51,796 nt of DNA, from the NCBI GenBank assembly GCA_002749535.1, contig MZZL01000092.1, forward strand, positions 1 to 51,796, given 5' to 3'. Shown piece after piece: positions 35,821 through 47,325 of this stretch. The translations under genes and the position numbers were made by a program. Source of the stretch: Apophysomyces variabilis (lineage: Eukaryota > Mucoromycota > Mucoromycetes > Mucorales > Mucoraceae). Below the pieces are notes generated by a model, which worked only from the letters and a program-made list of their open reading frames with translations, searched no databases and was not told the DNA's origin. The number at the start of each line of letters is the position of its first letter. Within the stretch, counting starts at the first letter, position 1.

Positions 35821-37577
35821 ATGCGGAATCGCAGCGATGTCCCCATGTCGTCCATGCTCACTCTATGTTCAGATCAGACAAGGTTATCCGAGACCGCGTT
35901 AAAACGACAGGCTTCTTCCATTGAATCACCAGAACCTGTTATGGTGAACGAAAGAATAGTAACAAGATCTGTTTGTCGTACAGATCTGGTCAACGCCGAG
36001 AATAGAGGGGACAATCATTGGTTTCAATCCAAGTTTGACATCTCAACAACGGATAAAACCTCGATCAACATGTGTGACGTACTTCATATACAGGAAGAGA
36101 GCCTTGAGAAAAAGCAACAATTCTTATGGTGGGTTTCAAAGAGTCTGATAGACTGTGCGTGTCCGATCTATCGCGTGGTAAAGCATAATACTTTACTCCT
36201 ACCCCTTTTACCATGTTGAGATAACAACTTTTTTTCTTTTATTTAGAATATAGCTTTAGCGAAACTAGCAAAACGACTCTGTGTGGATGCAACCTTTTCT
36301 TTGTCTTCCGATACCGTGATTTTATGCTCGACCATACAGCAGCACGATAAACACTATGCGGCTACGACCATGACGAAGAATAACACAGCTTATGACATTG
36401 GTAAAATGGTCCGTATCCAAAAGATTGTAAACGCTTTGTGCAAGCAAGACTTTGAACACCTAGACATTGCCACTCAACGAATACGCGATATCGTGAATGA
36501 ACCGCCTACTAGGGGGAAATGTATTTATTGGTTATCCTTTGGTTTATGTAGTCTTGGTTCCTGCGTAGCCAACTATGAAGGCTCATGGCGAGATGCGCTG
36601 TGCAGCTCACTTATAGGGTCATTCATTGGTCTGCTCATCATGTTAGGTGACAGATAACCCACCTATACCCGTGTCATAGAAGTGGTGGCCTGTGCTCTCG
36701 CCGGTTTCATTGTCCGCGCGATGCATCCTTACGTTTGCTATGCCAAAGTAGTGTGGCCCTCCATCATACTGCAAATCCGAGGCTCCACCTTCACCAGGTC
36801 TCTGGTATGTTCGAGACAAAATAAAAGAAAAAAGAAGGCTAGACGACTTTTTCTCGTTTTGTTTGGAGAACATTGTTGATTAAACAGTAGTAGACGGCGA
36901 TCTTTGGCGGTCATGCCCCATCTGGTGTTGTGCAATTGGCTACGACCCTCTTGGACACCTTTATGTTAGGGTATGGTGTCGAACTTGGTAGCAGTCTCTA
37001 CGACAGAATTGATAGCTCCTCTTCGGATACCGGCCAATGTAGCGAACCACTTCCACCATGGACTCACTTCCTGCTTGGACTCTTTCTCAGCGCCGGCTTA
37101 AGTCTTTACTATCGTTCTTCGTATCGTCAGATGCCTTTTCAGATGGGTTGCGGTTTCATCGCTTTTAGCTTGCGTAGTTATCTGTACAGGTTTACCATGG
37201 ATCTAACGATCTCCCATGCTATCACGGCGTTCGCTCTCGGTATTTATTCCAACCTGGTGTATCGATTCACTAGTATACCACCGTATGCATCACTCATTGG
37301 GGGAATCACCTATCTTGTGCCGGGTCGCCTTGGTAAGGGAAAGCATTTGATATCTCGTCTTTCTTCCTGCAAAACAATGCCTGGACGCTGACCTATATTG
37401 ACATTCACTCAAGGTACCGAAAGTGTTTACGCCTTTTTATATGAACAAGATTTTGCCAAAACAGCATTTGCTATTTATATGATTCAAGTTTCTATGGGAT
37501 TAGCCGTCGGACTATTGGCAGCTGAAATGGTAGCTCAACCATTAGTTGACAAGCATCCACTGTACATTTCATATTAA
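35821..37577 (+). CDS. ThrE/PRM10-like multi-pass membrane protein (possible in-frame stop)
   Basis: Family of DUF1212/ThrE, related to bacterial threonine/serine exporters and yeast Prm10. Exons: 35821-36177, 36247-36646, 36680-36804, 36894-37332, 37414-37577 (494 aa). The ThrE N-half is seen in IALAKLAKRLCVDATFSL, YDIGKMVRIQKIVNALCKQD and GKCIYWLSFGLCSLGS; the C-half has several membrane segments and ends with GTESVYAFLYEQDFAKTAF and MGLAVGLLAAEMV. Between exons 2 and 3 the frame is continuous through a TAA at 36655-36657 and the flanking codons (GLLIMLGDR / PTYTRVIEVV) fit the family. Either a 33-base intron (36647-36679) removes the stop, or the gene carries a nonsense mutation or sequence error. 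The start is the first in-frame ATG; an upstream exon is possible. Confidence 0.7.
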
Positions 37578-38476
37578 ACTGTATCTTTGTAAAAGAAAAA
37601 AAAAGTAACAATCCGAGTTGACCCATTTTGTTCAGCGTTGGCTACGGTTGCTTTCTTATTTTCATACTTTGCTACTTTGGCTAGCTTACTATGTAGGTAT
37701 TGTAAGGCACAGCATATGACTGTCAGTTACACTCGGAGCTAATGCACATGTTAAGAATGCAAGCTGGCCAAGCTGGCTTTCGATCTTTATGAATCCGTGC
37801 TCCGCTCTTAGGCATGCTCTACTGGGATCATCATCACCTTGACTAACGAGCCCAATCTAGTAAAGGTCCAAAGTAGTTATTTGACTTTACGTGTCACATA
37901 CTCCTTTTTACCTTGCCAATAGCGAAACAAAAACAAGAACAAAAATGCATGGTCGGGAACTTAAGTGTATTGTCAAGGAGCATAAGCCAAAACTATGACA
38001 TGCCATACAGCATTCCTGTCACGTAAGTTTTCATCGATTTCTTGTAATCGATGGATTATGGTCATTGTATAGGTCAGCTGGGATAGCTTAACCACCTTCC
38101 TTGTTTTCTCTCCCAATTTCCTCTTGCTTTCATTCGCTACTGCTGGTGTTATTGTTTTTTTTCCTGATTTGTTCTTGAAAATTGAGGAATTTCTTTTTTC
38201 TTGGCAGGGTTTGATCATTTGGCTCTATTCTCTAAAAAATGGGCATCCGCGGAAAAGAACCAGTGTCGGAGGAAACCGGTCCGCAAATTTACGGTTCTGG
38301 ACACTCTTCTCGCCCCCCTTTTCTGGTTTAGAGGAGTCGTGAGAAACAAAAAATAAAAACTTCACTAGACCAAATCAAGATATAACTGGATTTGACAATG
38401 TATATGCTTTATAGACATGCTAAATGAAGGAATCAAAACAAAAAGAAAAATAAAACAAAAACACAAAGCAATAAAA
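37578..38476. other. unresolved interval
   Basis: Overlapping small frames lie on both strands (37973-38218 minus, 38124-38342 plus). The plus one begins with a hydrophobic stretch, but I could not build a phase-consistent gene on either strand. Confidence 0.3.
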
Positions 38477-39019
38477 CTAGATAATAGCCGCAGCTATGGG
38501 AGTAGACAATAGGTTGTGAGTCACAATGGGTCTACAATCGCGGGGAAGCAAAGTCGGATCGGGAATTTGTAACCTTGCATCATTTGGCTTGATAGAATCG
38601 ACAAGAAGAGTTGCAGGAGAAGACGAGCAGGAGGAAGATGGTGATGATGATACTGGTTGAGGCAGGGTTGCCTGGATCAAAGTGTCTTGCTTGGGTTCCT
38701 GGACTTTTTCATTTTGTGTCTTTGTGGACAATGGCTTTGATTCGGCCGGTGATGGAGAAGATACGACATCGTCGTCTTGTTCAAATGCCAAGACTCGTCG
38801 GTTAAATCGCTGGGTACGTTTGCTCAAGACATCTTCGGCCTTGACAATGGTGTTGAACAATAAGACTCGTTCACGAATGGTGTACTGCGGTCGACGTCGT
38901 TTTTCGTCCCGATCAAGTTTAGTACAGGCCAATTTATACGCCTTGTTGGCGACCTGACGAGGGGACATGGAAGCAACAGAAGAAGCACGGTGCTGTTGGA
39001 ATCGAAGAGAAGAAGACAT
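38477..39019 (-). CDS. 180-aa protein of unknown function
   Basis: An intact single-exon frame starts at the ATG at 39019. Residues 15-80 are basic and probably helical (SPRQVANKAYKLACTKLDRD, then RRRPQYTIRERVLLFNTIVK); the middle is Ser/Pro-rich low complexity with a serine run; the end (PRDCRPIVTHNLLSTPIAAA) is hydrophobic. No family was recognised. Length, a clean frame and conserved-looking segments argue that it is real. Confidence 0.6.
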   Translation of the reverse strand: MSSSLRFQQHRASSVASMSPRQVANKAYKLACTKLDRDEKRRRPQYTIRERVLLFNTIVKAEDVLSKRTQRFNRRVLAFEQDDDVVSSPSPAESKPLSTKTQNEKVQEPKQDTLIQATLPQPVSSSPSSSCSSSPATLLVDSIKPNDARLQIPDPTLLPRDCRPIVTHNLLSTPIAAAII

Positions 39020-41410
39020 GGTTGCTTGTTATTTTTATGCGAGGATTACAGGCGGATGGAAAAGAGCAGAGACGACAGCGAAAAGAATAGTATTAATGTG
39101 CTTGTTATGAGTGACGGTCTTGATCATTGAATGTTGGGATAAAATACTCCAAAACAAAAAATGATCTTTTTTCAAAGTTAAAAAGGTTGTATTGCCAGAA
39201 AGAGTTGGGAGAAGGAAACCAAAGTGGGAGGATATTTATACGATTGAAATGGATAAGCCACATCCGCTCCTCATCTAGATCATGGACTCCCGGTCAGAAC
39301 CGGGAAGGCCATATGAAAATACGCTGAGAGTGCATGAGCTAATTATCGTCCTGCTCGTGTTCCTGGACCCCCACTCCCCCCAACCCAGCTCCCTCTGCCC
39401 TCCCCGCGCCTCCTTCTTTGTTTCCCCAGATCCGTAGAGGGTGTGAAATGGACCCAAGCTGGCCCTACGTCTTGTCTCTCCATAGTCCGAAACTGATTCT
39501 GTGTACCGCAACTCCGATCGCTGATGGTCGTCGATTTCTTTGTTGGGCTACTGGATGCTTTTAACGGAAGTCCATATGGCATGCTCTAAAACGGGAAAAG
39601 AGAGAAATCTGTGGCGAGGATGATGTAAGAAACGATCGATAACAACAGGAAACGGGGAGAATGAGGGAACTCTAGTTCCTCTCTACTTTTAGAGCGGATC
39701 TGATTAAACCTGGTGCGTATGTGCTCCAATTTTTCTGTCCCACTTCAAACTTCCCGAATACCGCAGTGTGTGATTAATGGCGCAGTTTGTGGGGCAACAT
39801 ACAGACTCTTCATATATGCTAGAAGAGGGAGGTTGTACAGAGAAAAGAACCTGCCTTCCATTGGTTTCAAGTACGTCAACCAACCATTTCCTTTCATCGT
39901 AGTAGTGTTGCCAAACAGAAACAAAAAGAAACGACATAGATAGTAGCACATGCTAGGGATCATTGTTTCGCTCGCAGACACCCTCTTTGTCTAATGCTGA
40001 GATCAAAATCAATACATATACCGCTGCCACCAATAAGAGATTTCCGTTAACACGAGAACAAGGAGCATTTGTCTGCATAGCATAACTACCTTGTCTCTTT
40101 TTTTTTTCTCTCTCTCTACACTAACCCTACTACTACCTGCAATCTGGTTATATTAGGAATTCATGTTGTCCGCAATTGCTCGAGTTGATTACAGCAGGGG
40201 CTTGTAAATCATATATCGAAACGAGCAGAAGTAACACGGTGAAACCTATAATTAGTACATCAACCCTCATAGAGCGAATTATATTCGGACGAAATGGGCC
40301 AAAGACAGCTTGGCATGCTTTTTCGACTATCTTGAATATCACCTCTTTGTTGTCAAATTACGTAGCGCAATGGATAGTAAAACTGTGCGCCTTTGCCTTT
40401 GTCAGGGAGTAGGTTAGAAACGATTCCTAATCAAAGGGAGGGATATATTGTCTTCCTTTCAAGTACAGAGTAACGGTGTTATAGCCGCACTGGTATAAAG
40501 TCCAGTTATATTCGACACAATGCCAGATTTGAGGGATTAATCGTGCATCCATTTGCTCCGCGGAAGAGCACATGCTAGGATAACTATATCGCCGCAGTAG
40601 GCTGTCTTTCCGCAAAAGTTATTGACCACGATCCTGTGTTTCGGCCGAAAGAAGAAACAAAATCAAGCTACTCCGGTGGCGTCTTTTTGTTTATCAAAGC
40701 CGTATTGTCATAAAATTTTACTAAGTATGTGTCCTATCTTGTTGAAAGCCAAGAACATTAACTGCTGCGAACACGATGCATCTTTTCGCCATTCAACTTT
40801 GCAGCGGTAATCGATGTCTATTTGTAGAGTCATACTGCGGCTTGGTTAAAAAACAGTGTTTATGGAACGTCAAAGAGACAAAGGGGTTTGCACTCAATGT
40901 CCTTTCAAATTATCGATGTACAATTTCGACCGAATTGTTTCATGCAGCAAATCCTTTCAATACAGATATATAGTACGTAAACTTATAAGTTGCAACTGAT
41001 TTTTGTCTATCTACCTGTTTCTTCTGGTTTTTTTTCTTATAATCAGGCTATTGATAAAGCTGAAGGTTAGTCTACTGGTCTAATCGAACCACGTTTGGGA
41101 TATCCCTTCTTCTTTTGGTGCGGAGTATGATTTGCAGGAATCTTATTCGATCGATCAAAAGCTGAAAGCGTATCTAAAGCGAAAGAGGATACTAGCTATG
41201 TAGTTGGCTCTAATGCAACTCTAGTAAGACGATTGATACGTTTACCTACATGCAATGCGATGAAAGAGCCTGTTAAAGTGGGCATGACCCGATGCCAATG
41301 ATTCCAATCCCTTGCACAGTCACAATCGCGCCGCAGTCGATATTTTATATGGCTTCTGTGTCCCCTTCTTTTCGATAAGTTATCTTTTTCAAACTTTTAG
41401 TACTTTTGCC
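39020..41410. other. intergenic, no confident gene
   Basis: About 2.4 kb. GC-richer frames at 39275-39582 (minus) overlap in two phases and lack motifs. Frames at 40622-40973 (plus) are likewise unassigned. A 13-mer (AGCACATGCTAGG) occurs near 39947 and again near 40567, probably by chance. Confidence 0.4.
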
Positions 41411-43951
41411 ATGGAAGCTATTGCCACGTCTCCTGCCCCCACTGCTGCTCCTGTTGCTTCTCTCGAAAGCCCTACGAGCCAAAACACTGAACGCCGTAGA
41501 GGACGTGGACGTGGACGTGGACGCGCTCAAGGCGATCTTCCTCTAAGACAGCGCCATAGACCGAGACCGAAGTCTGACAAATCAAAGGCGGAATCGAAAT
41601 CGACAAAGGTGAACAAGGAACCCAAAGTTACCAAGCAGACAGCAACGGAAGACAACGAGGAGGAGGACGAGGATGCCGAGTTGTGTTTCATTTGTACGGA
41701 GCCTATCGTGACTTATGCTGTCTCTGCCTGCGATCATCGCACATGTCATCTATGTGCGCTTCGTTTGCGATCGCTTTATAAGACACGCAATTGTGCTTAT
41801 TGTAAAGTAAGAGAAATGTCTCGCTCTGATTACCTTTTATGCTGATGAACCTCGATAGGCGGAGCAAAAGACAGTTGTGTTTACCAAAGATCCGGAAAAG
41901 CCGTTTGAGTCGTATGCAAAAGAGGATACGCCATTTTATGATAGGAAACTCGGTGGACGATTCGAAGACCAGCAGACTTACCAGGATACCATGCTGCTTT
42001 TGCAATACAACTGTCCTGATCCGAACTGTGATGTTGCATGCGATGGTGGTTGGTCTGAATTGAAGCGACACGTTAGAAAAGTGCATGACCGTTTCCTATG
42101 GTAATTTGACTTGGGATCTTTGCTATATTTTACAAGTTACTCATGGATCAACCCTCTTGACGTAGTGATCTCTGTATCGGTCACAAGAAGATTTTTGCGC
42201 ATGAACACACGTTGTATACATACTCGCAGCTTCAAAAACATAACCGGCAGGGAGATAAGGCTTTGAACAAGGATGATGATACAGGTTTCAAAGGGCATCC
42301 AGAATGTCAATTTTGTCGGACAAACTTTTACGGTGACGATGAATTATTTGAACACTGCCGTGACAAACATGAACAATGTCATCTTTGCGTACGACACGGT
42401 ATCCGGCATGAGTATTTTGAGAACTACGATAGTCTGGTAAGAAAAACAAGGAAATTAGACGACAAAAATTTTCAACAGATATTGACATAGTCAGTATGAT
42501 TTTAGGAAGCTCACTTTAAGAAAGAGCATTACTTGTGTTTCTATCGCGAATGTCTCGATAAGAAATTTGTTGTGTTTGACACGGACATTGATTTGAAAGC
42601 CCATGAGGTATGAGGAAGCGAGCTAGAGAAAGTATGGTGACACTAAGGTTAAATTAATGTGCGTGGCGTTGAAAAGGTAGAGGAACATGGAGCATCAGTG
42701 AGCCGACTCCAAAGAGCAAAGCAGACAGAAGCCCGCCGAGTGGACGTCAATTTTGAGTATACGAGCCTGCATCAATCCCGACGAGAGCGACCACGTCCGT
42801 CGGATAGAAGAAAGAAGGATCGTCAGGATGAATCAGAATCACAACCCTCTGACCAGCGTGCTACGGAGAACATAACTTTATCTGAGCAGGACTTCCCAAG
42901 CATGAGCGGCGTTGCCAACGCGCTTCCTGCCGCATCGCCCTCATCCTCCACAGCAGGTACCTCGAAAAAAGCATTGTTCAAGAAACCTGCAGGCTTTGGA
43001 GCATTATCCTCAAATGCTGAACAGTGGCCAACTTTGGGCGAGAGCAGCACTAAGGAAACTGCGTCTAGCAGTGCAGCACCAGCAGAAGTTGTTTCCTCTC
43101 ACGCTGCGTTTTTGGATAAAATTGGTGATATGTTTAAGAACGTAGACAAAGTGGTTCGTTTCCGCCAGTTGACAACAGCGTACCGTAACTCGAACATCGA
43201 CGGTGAAACCTATGTCAACGATGTGTTCGACCTATGCAATGGCAATGTAGAACATGCTTCAAAGATTTTCAAGGGTGTTGAAGAATTAATGGATAATGAA
43301 GAAAAGAAGTGGGAGATTGTACGGTTATGGCGTAATAAGAAAACAGCTGTAAGTTTTCTACTTGTATGTTCCCTTTTGAGCTTTATTTATGAATTATCTC
43401 GTACGTAGACCGAGGCTTTCCCGACGTTAGAAAGTTCACCTGCCGGCCATGGGACATCGCCTCGTGTGCTAGTTATCAAGTCGGCAAATACAAGAGTGGG
43501 AGGAACACGGGCTACTGGCCGATCGCGTGCCGGCGTGTGGGATCGAGTCGCTTCTGCCGCAGTCGATGCTTTAGCATCACCTAGGTCGTCTCCACATTCT
43601 TCTCGACCAAATACACCACCATTGACTACTACTCATCTTCCTGCATCAAAGACAGCTTGGGCTGGTGGAAGTGGTTCTGGTTCCCGTCTCACTGCAGATA
43701 CTTTTCCTGCCTTGAGTAGTAGTAGCTCCAATGCAGCGGAACATTTCCCATCCTTGCCAACGACGAGTCGGCCTTCGTTCCGTGGTAGAGGACGGCCATT
43801 AACGAACACGCAAAATAATCCCTGGGATCGATCTCATGGTCTTCCAGGCGGCGAGCCACCATCACCAGGCGAAGAAACAGAACTTCTAACAGAATCAAAG
43901 AAAAAGAAGGGAAAGAAAAATAAGCAGGTTTTGTTTCGCGTTGGATTGTAG
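41411..43951 (+). CDS. HEL2: RING E3 ubiquitin ligase, ZNF598/Hel2-like
   Basis: Ubiquitin ligase that marks collided ribosomes for quality control. Six exons in phase: 41411-41806, 41859-42100, 42166-42436, 42506-42607, 42677-43348, 43409-43951 (741 aa). After a basic RGRGRGRGRA segment comes a RING (about residues 91-132: CFICTEPIV, CDHRTCHLC, CAYCK). Then come the family's C2H2-like fingers: CPDPNCDVACDG...HVRKVH, CIGHKKIF, CQFCRTNFYG...HCRDKH, CHLCVRHG and HYLCFYRECLDKKFVVF. A glutamate-rich hinge, low-complexity regions with FPSM/FPAL/FPSL motifs and a C-terminal KKKGKKNKQVLFRVGL follow, as in fungal Hel2. No lesions. The ATG was chosen because it directly precedes the low-complexity start typical of the family. 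Confidence 0.92.
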
Positions 43952-44226
43952 AGTTGCAAAGGAGGCAGGACCTCTTCCATTTCTTTTCCGTCAATTTTGT
44001 TTTAGTTCGTTAGAGAACAAAAGTAATTGCTTTTCTGTAATGCATCCAAAGATACCGAGTGGAACACTTCTCTTTTCCTTTTTTTAATCAAACAAAAGTG
44101 CTGTTATTAAATACCGAGTAACAATTGAACAGACCTAGACAGGATAGGTACAGAAATAGATGCAAAAGAGAAAACATTATAATTTCGCCTGGAAGCCATG
44201 TGTACAGGTGGCGATATTGCTAGGGG

Positions 44227-44262
<36 letters not shown>

Positions 44263-44366
44263 GGTGAATGGATGTGAATAGAGTGATAAACGGTGTACAA
44301 CAACAAAAAAAGGTTCCTTTTAAAAAAGTGATCCAGTAAGTGGAAGTTTGTGAGACGACCTATAAT
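43952..44366. other. convergent spacer with GA microsatellite
   Basis: Shared 3' region of HEL2 and the YEATS gene. It contains the GA repeat listed separately and no frame of interest. Confidence 0.6.
44231..44259. repeat. (AG)n microsatellite
   Basis: About 14 uninterrupted AG units in the intergenic spacer. Confidence 0.9.
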
Positions 44367-46022
44367 TTAGTCGTTTCCAAAAAGTTCGCTATGCCCATAA
44401 CCATTGAGATGATTTGATAATGCCGGAGACGAGTCTGTTGTGTCCATCGTAGCACCTAATGATCCGGCGTATTCCCATAAACGTGTTAAAAGCCTTGGTC
44501 CAAGGGAATAGAGGTCCAAGACAAGTTCTCCTACAACAAAAAATCAGACATTTTCCCGTGAGAAACACAGATCGCTCCTTTTACCTTCATTGTCTTCAAT
44601 CGTCATATCATCGGTCATGTGCTGACGGACGATCGCATAGAACTCTTCGATTTGATCGCCTGTCATGTTGCTCAACTGTCGTGCCAGTTCCAAAATCTCC
44701 ACACCCTGAAAATATTGGAGGTTAACGTTTCATGGAATACTGCATAATTGATAGAAGCTCACTTCTGGTATTCCCCAGGCTTCACGTGTCTGTGCATCCA
44801 AAGGCATGCGATGGATCGGATTCACATTTTCCAAGTCATTTTCGTTATAAATATCATCAACGATCACATCCTTGTTGCTGTTCGTTCGCATAACATCGCC
44901 GCCTGTCTCATGCTCGCCCTCGCTGGATTTCTCTTCTCCATAACCATTTGTCACATTCTCTTCCCGTTCTCCGGGAGTTCCGCCCAGTGCACTTCTTCTT
45001 CCATCATCGCTTAGATCGGACAGATAGTTATCGGATGGGTATCCCTGCGGGGTCCTAGCAAATGGAAAATCGTAGGGTGAAGTGGGTATAATAGGCATGG
45101 GCGAGTTGAACGTTGGTGGAGGTGGAGAAGCAGAATACGTGGATTGAGAAGGATTGTGGACCGTTTTTCCGGAATAGAACGATGGTGCTAACGGTGAATT
45201 TGATGCAACAGGCATCAGATGAGCTGGTGATGGAATAGGCGGCGACATAAGCGTTCTTTTTGTCATTGTCTTTTCGGACACACTAGGACGTCGCTTTTTG
45301 CCCGAACCTCCCAAGTCAGACGAAGCTGCATGTCGTTTACTGTTACCACCTCCACCTCCACTTCCAGTACTACTACTGCTACTGCTTCCGTCACCATCGG
45401 TTGATATATCAGTAGCCAAGAGCGTGATCAATTCCGGTGATGGATTCTCAAACACCTTTTGTATTCCCACTCCATGCATTAGTTCATGGGACACTTACTG
45501 GTAGTCCATCAAGCCTTACCACTTTGTGTATAACAGAATAGTTCGACTGCGAAAAATTCAAGTCGAACGAAATCACTTCCGGGTTGGCCAGGTTATTGGT
45601 AAAATACAACACAATTCTCATATCAAATTCGCCCCATCCCTTTTCTTGCAATGTATACGGTTCTTTCGCGAAGACTGGTACAAAAATTCGTCAATTGATC
45701 CATGAAACGTTTCTGCCAATGCATTTCCCTTTCTTAACTTACCTCGGTGCGGATTTTCAAAAGTAGGATGAAGGAAGTATTCGACATGGTCCAAGAGAGC
45801 TGATAACTTCCCTTTCCTTTCCCGCTGTCCCTCTACGGCCACTAACTTTATCTTCCAATTCCTCCAAGGATGTCCGCCGTCTATCGCTTTTGCGGCGGCT
45901 CCCTTGATAATACTGTTTTGGCAAGTGATCTTGATCTCCTGGCTTACTTCAGTCTAAAGCAGGCAGTATTGCTCGCGTCAGCATTGTTGATGGTTTCCAT
46001 TGCCTTTCGTATGTGTTACCAT
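44367..46022 (-). CDS. AF9/ENL-type YEATS-domain protein
   Basis: Reader of acylated histone lysines. Exons on the minus strand: 46022-46020 (ATG alone), 45953-45743, 45674-45499, 45455-44763, 44705-44585, 44530-44367, all in phase; 455 aa. The YEATS domain covers about residues 5-125: HPWRNWKIKL, HVEYFLHPTFENPHR, EPYTLQEKGWGEFDMRIVLY. The middle is Ser/Gly/Pro-rich with a basic nuclear signal (GKKRRPS) and a Pro-rich stretch. The C-terminus (from about residue 361) reads GVEILELARQLSNM, IEEFYAIVRQHM, GELVLDLYSLGPRLLTRLW, which resembles the ANC1-homology domain of AF9/ENL and yeast Taf14. Such proteins link histone marks to elongation or remodelling complexes. The single-codon first exon is deduced from ATG|GTAACA and CTTTAG|ACT and needs a transcript to confirm. 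Confidence 0.85.
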
Positions 46023-47325
46023 TCCGGTCGCGGGATTCCGTTAAAGCTTCTGTTGACTGAAATTAATGGTCTATAGTTTTGTTTTACTGCGCTGTGAGCA
46101 ATAGATTATTAAACAAGCTGATTCATATCAGGTTATGAATGTAATTTTATGTAAGCGTTGCTGCTGGTAAAGTAGCAACCTGTAGGACGTCCGAAATACG
46201 AAGATAACACTTACGCAATAGAGGTTTAGGCGATACAGTTGCGAGTATTAATGCAATGCAGAAACCGGTGTCAGCAAGAATAGGGAAAAGGAACAAGGTA
46301 GAAAAAACAGAGAAGAAAGAACTTTTTCTTTAAACGGCTATTGGGGAAGCTTCAGGTTTTTAATGATGATTCCGGGACGATTTGAAACACCGTGTAGCCA
46401 ATCATAGGACAAAGCTTCCAAAGGTTTGTCAAGGCGTTCTGGGAGGAATAATTACAATACCTAACAGGAAATATGAATCAATGGAAAGGAGCTTCTTTTG
46501 TCAATGCGTAGCTATAGAAGTAGTTGCAGAGGTCCCATGTGCGAGCTTCATTGCTACAATGAAAAGAATCTGGATTTGAAGGTGAATAGGACCTCAAACT
46601 AGCTTCTTTCCGAGATTCAGAGTTGTCCAACAGAGTTAGCAAACTTCCGGCGACTTCGGATACTCAAGCTTCTTTATTACACGGATCAAGCGCATGTGAT
46701 CTTGATATGAATTGGATAACCTACAGAATTTTAGGAGATCCTTAAATAAAGGCCATTTTATTTGATTTCGGGGAAAGCTTGAGAGATGTACTTGAAAAGA
46801 TATACCATGTTTTTGGTAAGCATTTGCTCCTTTGTATTTCTTAAAGTCTATATGCATATAAGAAAGATAGTTATTATTTTAACGTATCAAAACCTGTCTT
46901 CGATACATCACGGAATACTTCCTCAGACGGCTAACCCGGTTGATAAAACTAGATGTCCTGGTTGATCCTCTGTTTCCCTGATGGCTCAATCAAGAAGGCC
47001 GTATCAACAGCGACTTATTGGCGACAGGCTTAACAAAGACAGAACATCAGCAGCAGCGTTCTGAAGCTTGCACGAAAGCGCAGCAGCACATCTAGAAAGA
47101 ACTATAAATATTTTTTCTGAGCTATGATTGGACCAAGAAATCTTATTCCAAGTCACTCGTTCTAAGAAGGGCTGAGGTACTTTATGCGTCAGGCTAGTTA
47201 TACGAATAAGCTAGGAAATAAAGAAAACTCAAACAGCATAGAAGATAGGGGAGATAAAAGCAACGAGTTAATCTAGAGAACAAAAGAATAGTGAAAACGT
47301 TCCACTGCTTTTTGGCCAATGATAA
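46023..47325. other. intergenic, no gene seen
   Basis: Promoter side of the YEATS gene and 5' flank of the next gene. The short frames at 46382-46579 and 46636-46857 have no motif. A missing first exon of the next gene may lie at its right end. Confidence 0.4.

Noticed and set aside
37973..38342. Small membrane protein or selenoprotein K-like gene
   Set aside because: The hydrophobic plus-strand frame could not be joined to an ATG exon in phase, and the minus-strand frame has no motif.
39275..39582. GC-rich minus-strand frames
   Set aside because: Two overlapping phases are both open because of a C/G-rich patch. No motif or start context.
39947..40580. Repeated 13-mer AGCACATGCTAGG
   Set aside because: Only two occurrences with no extended similarity around them; probably chance.
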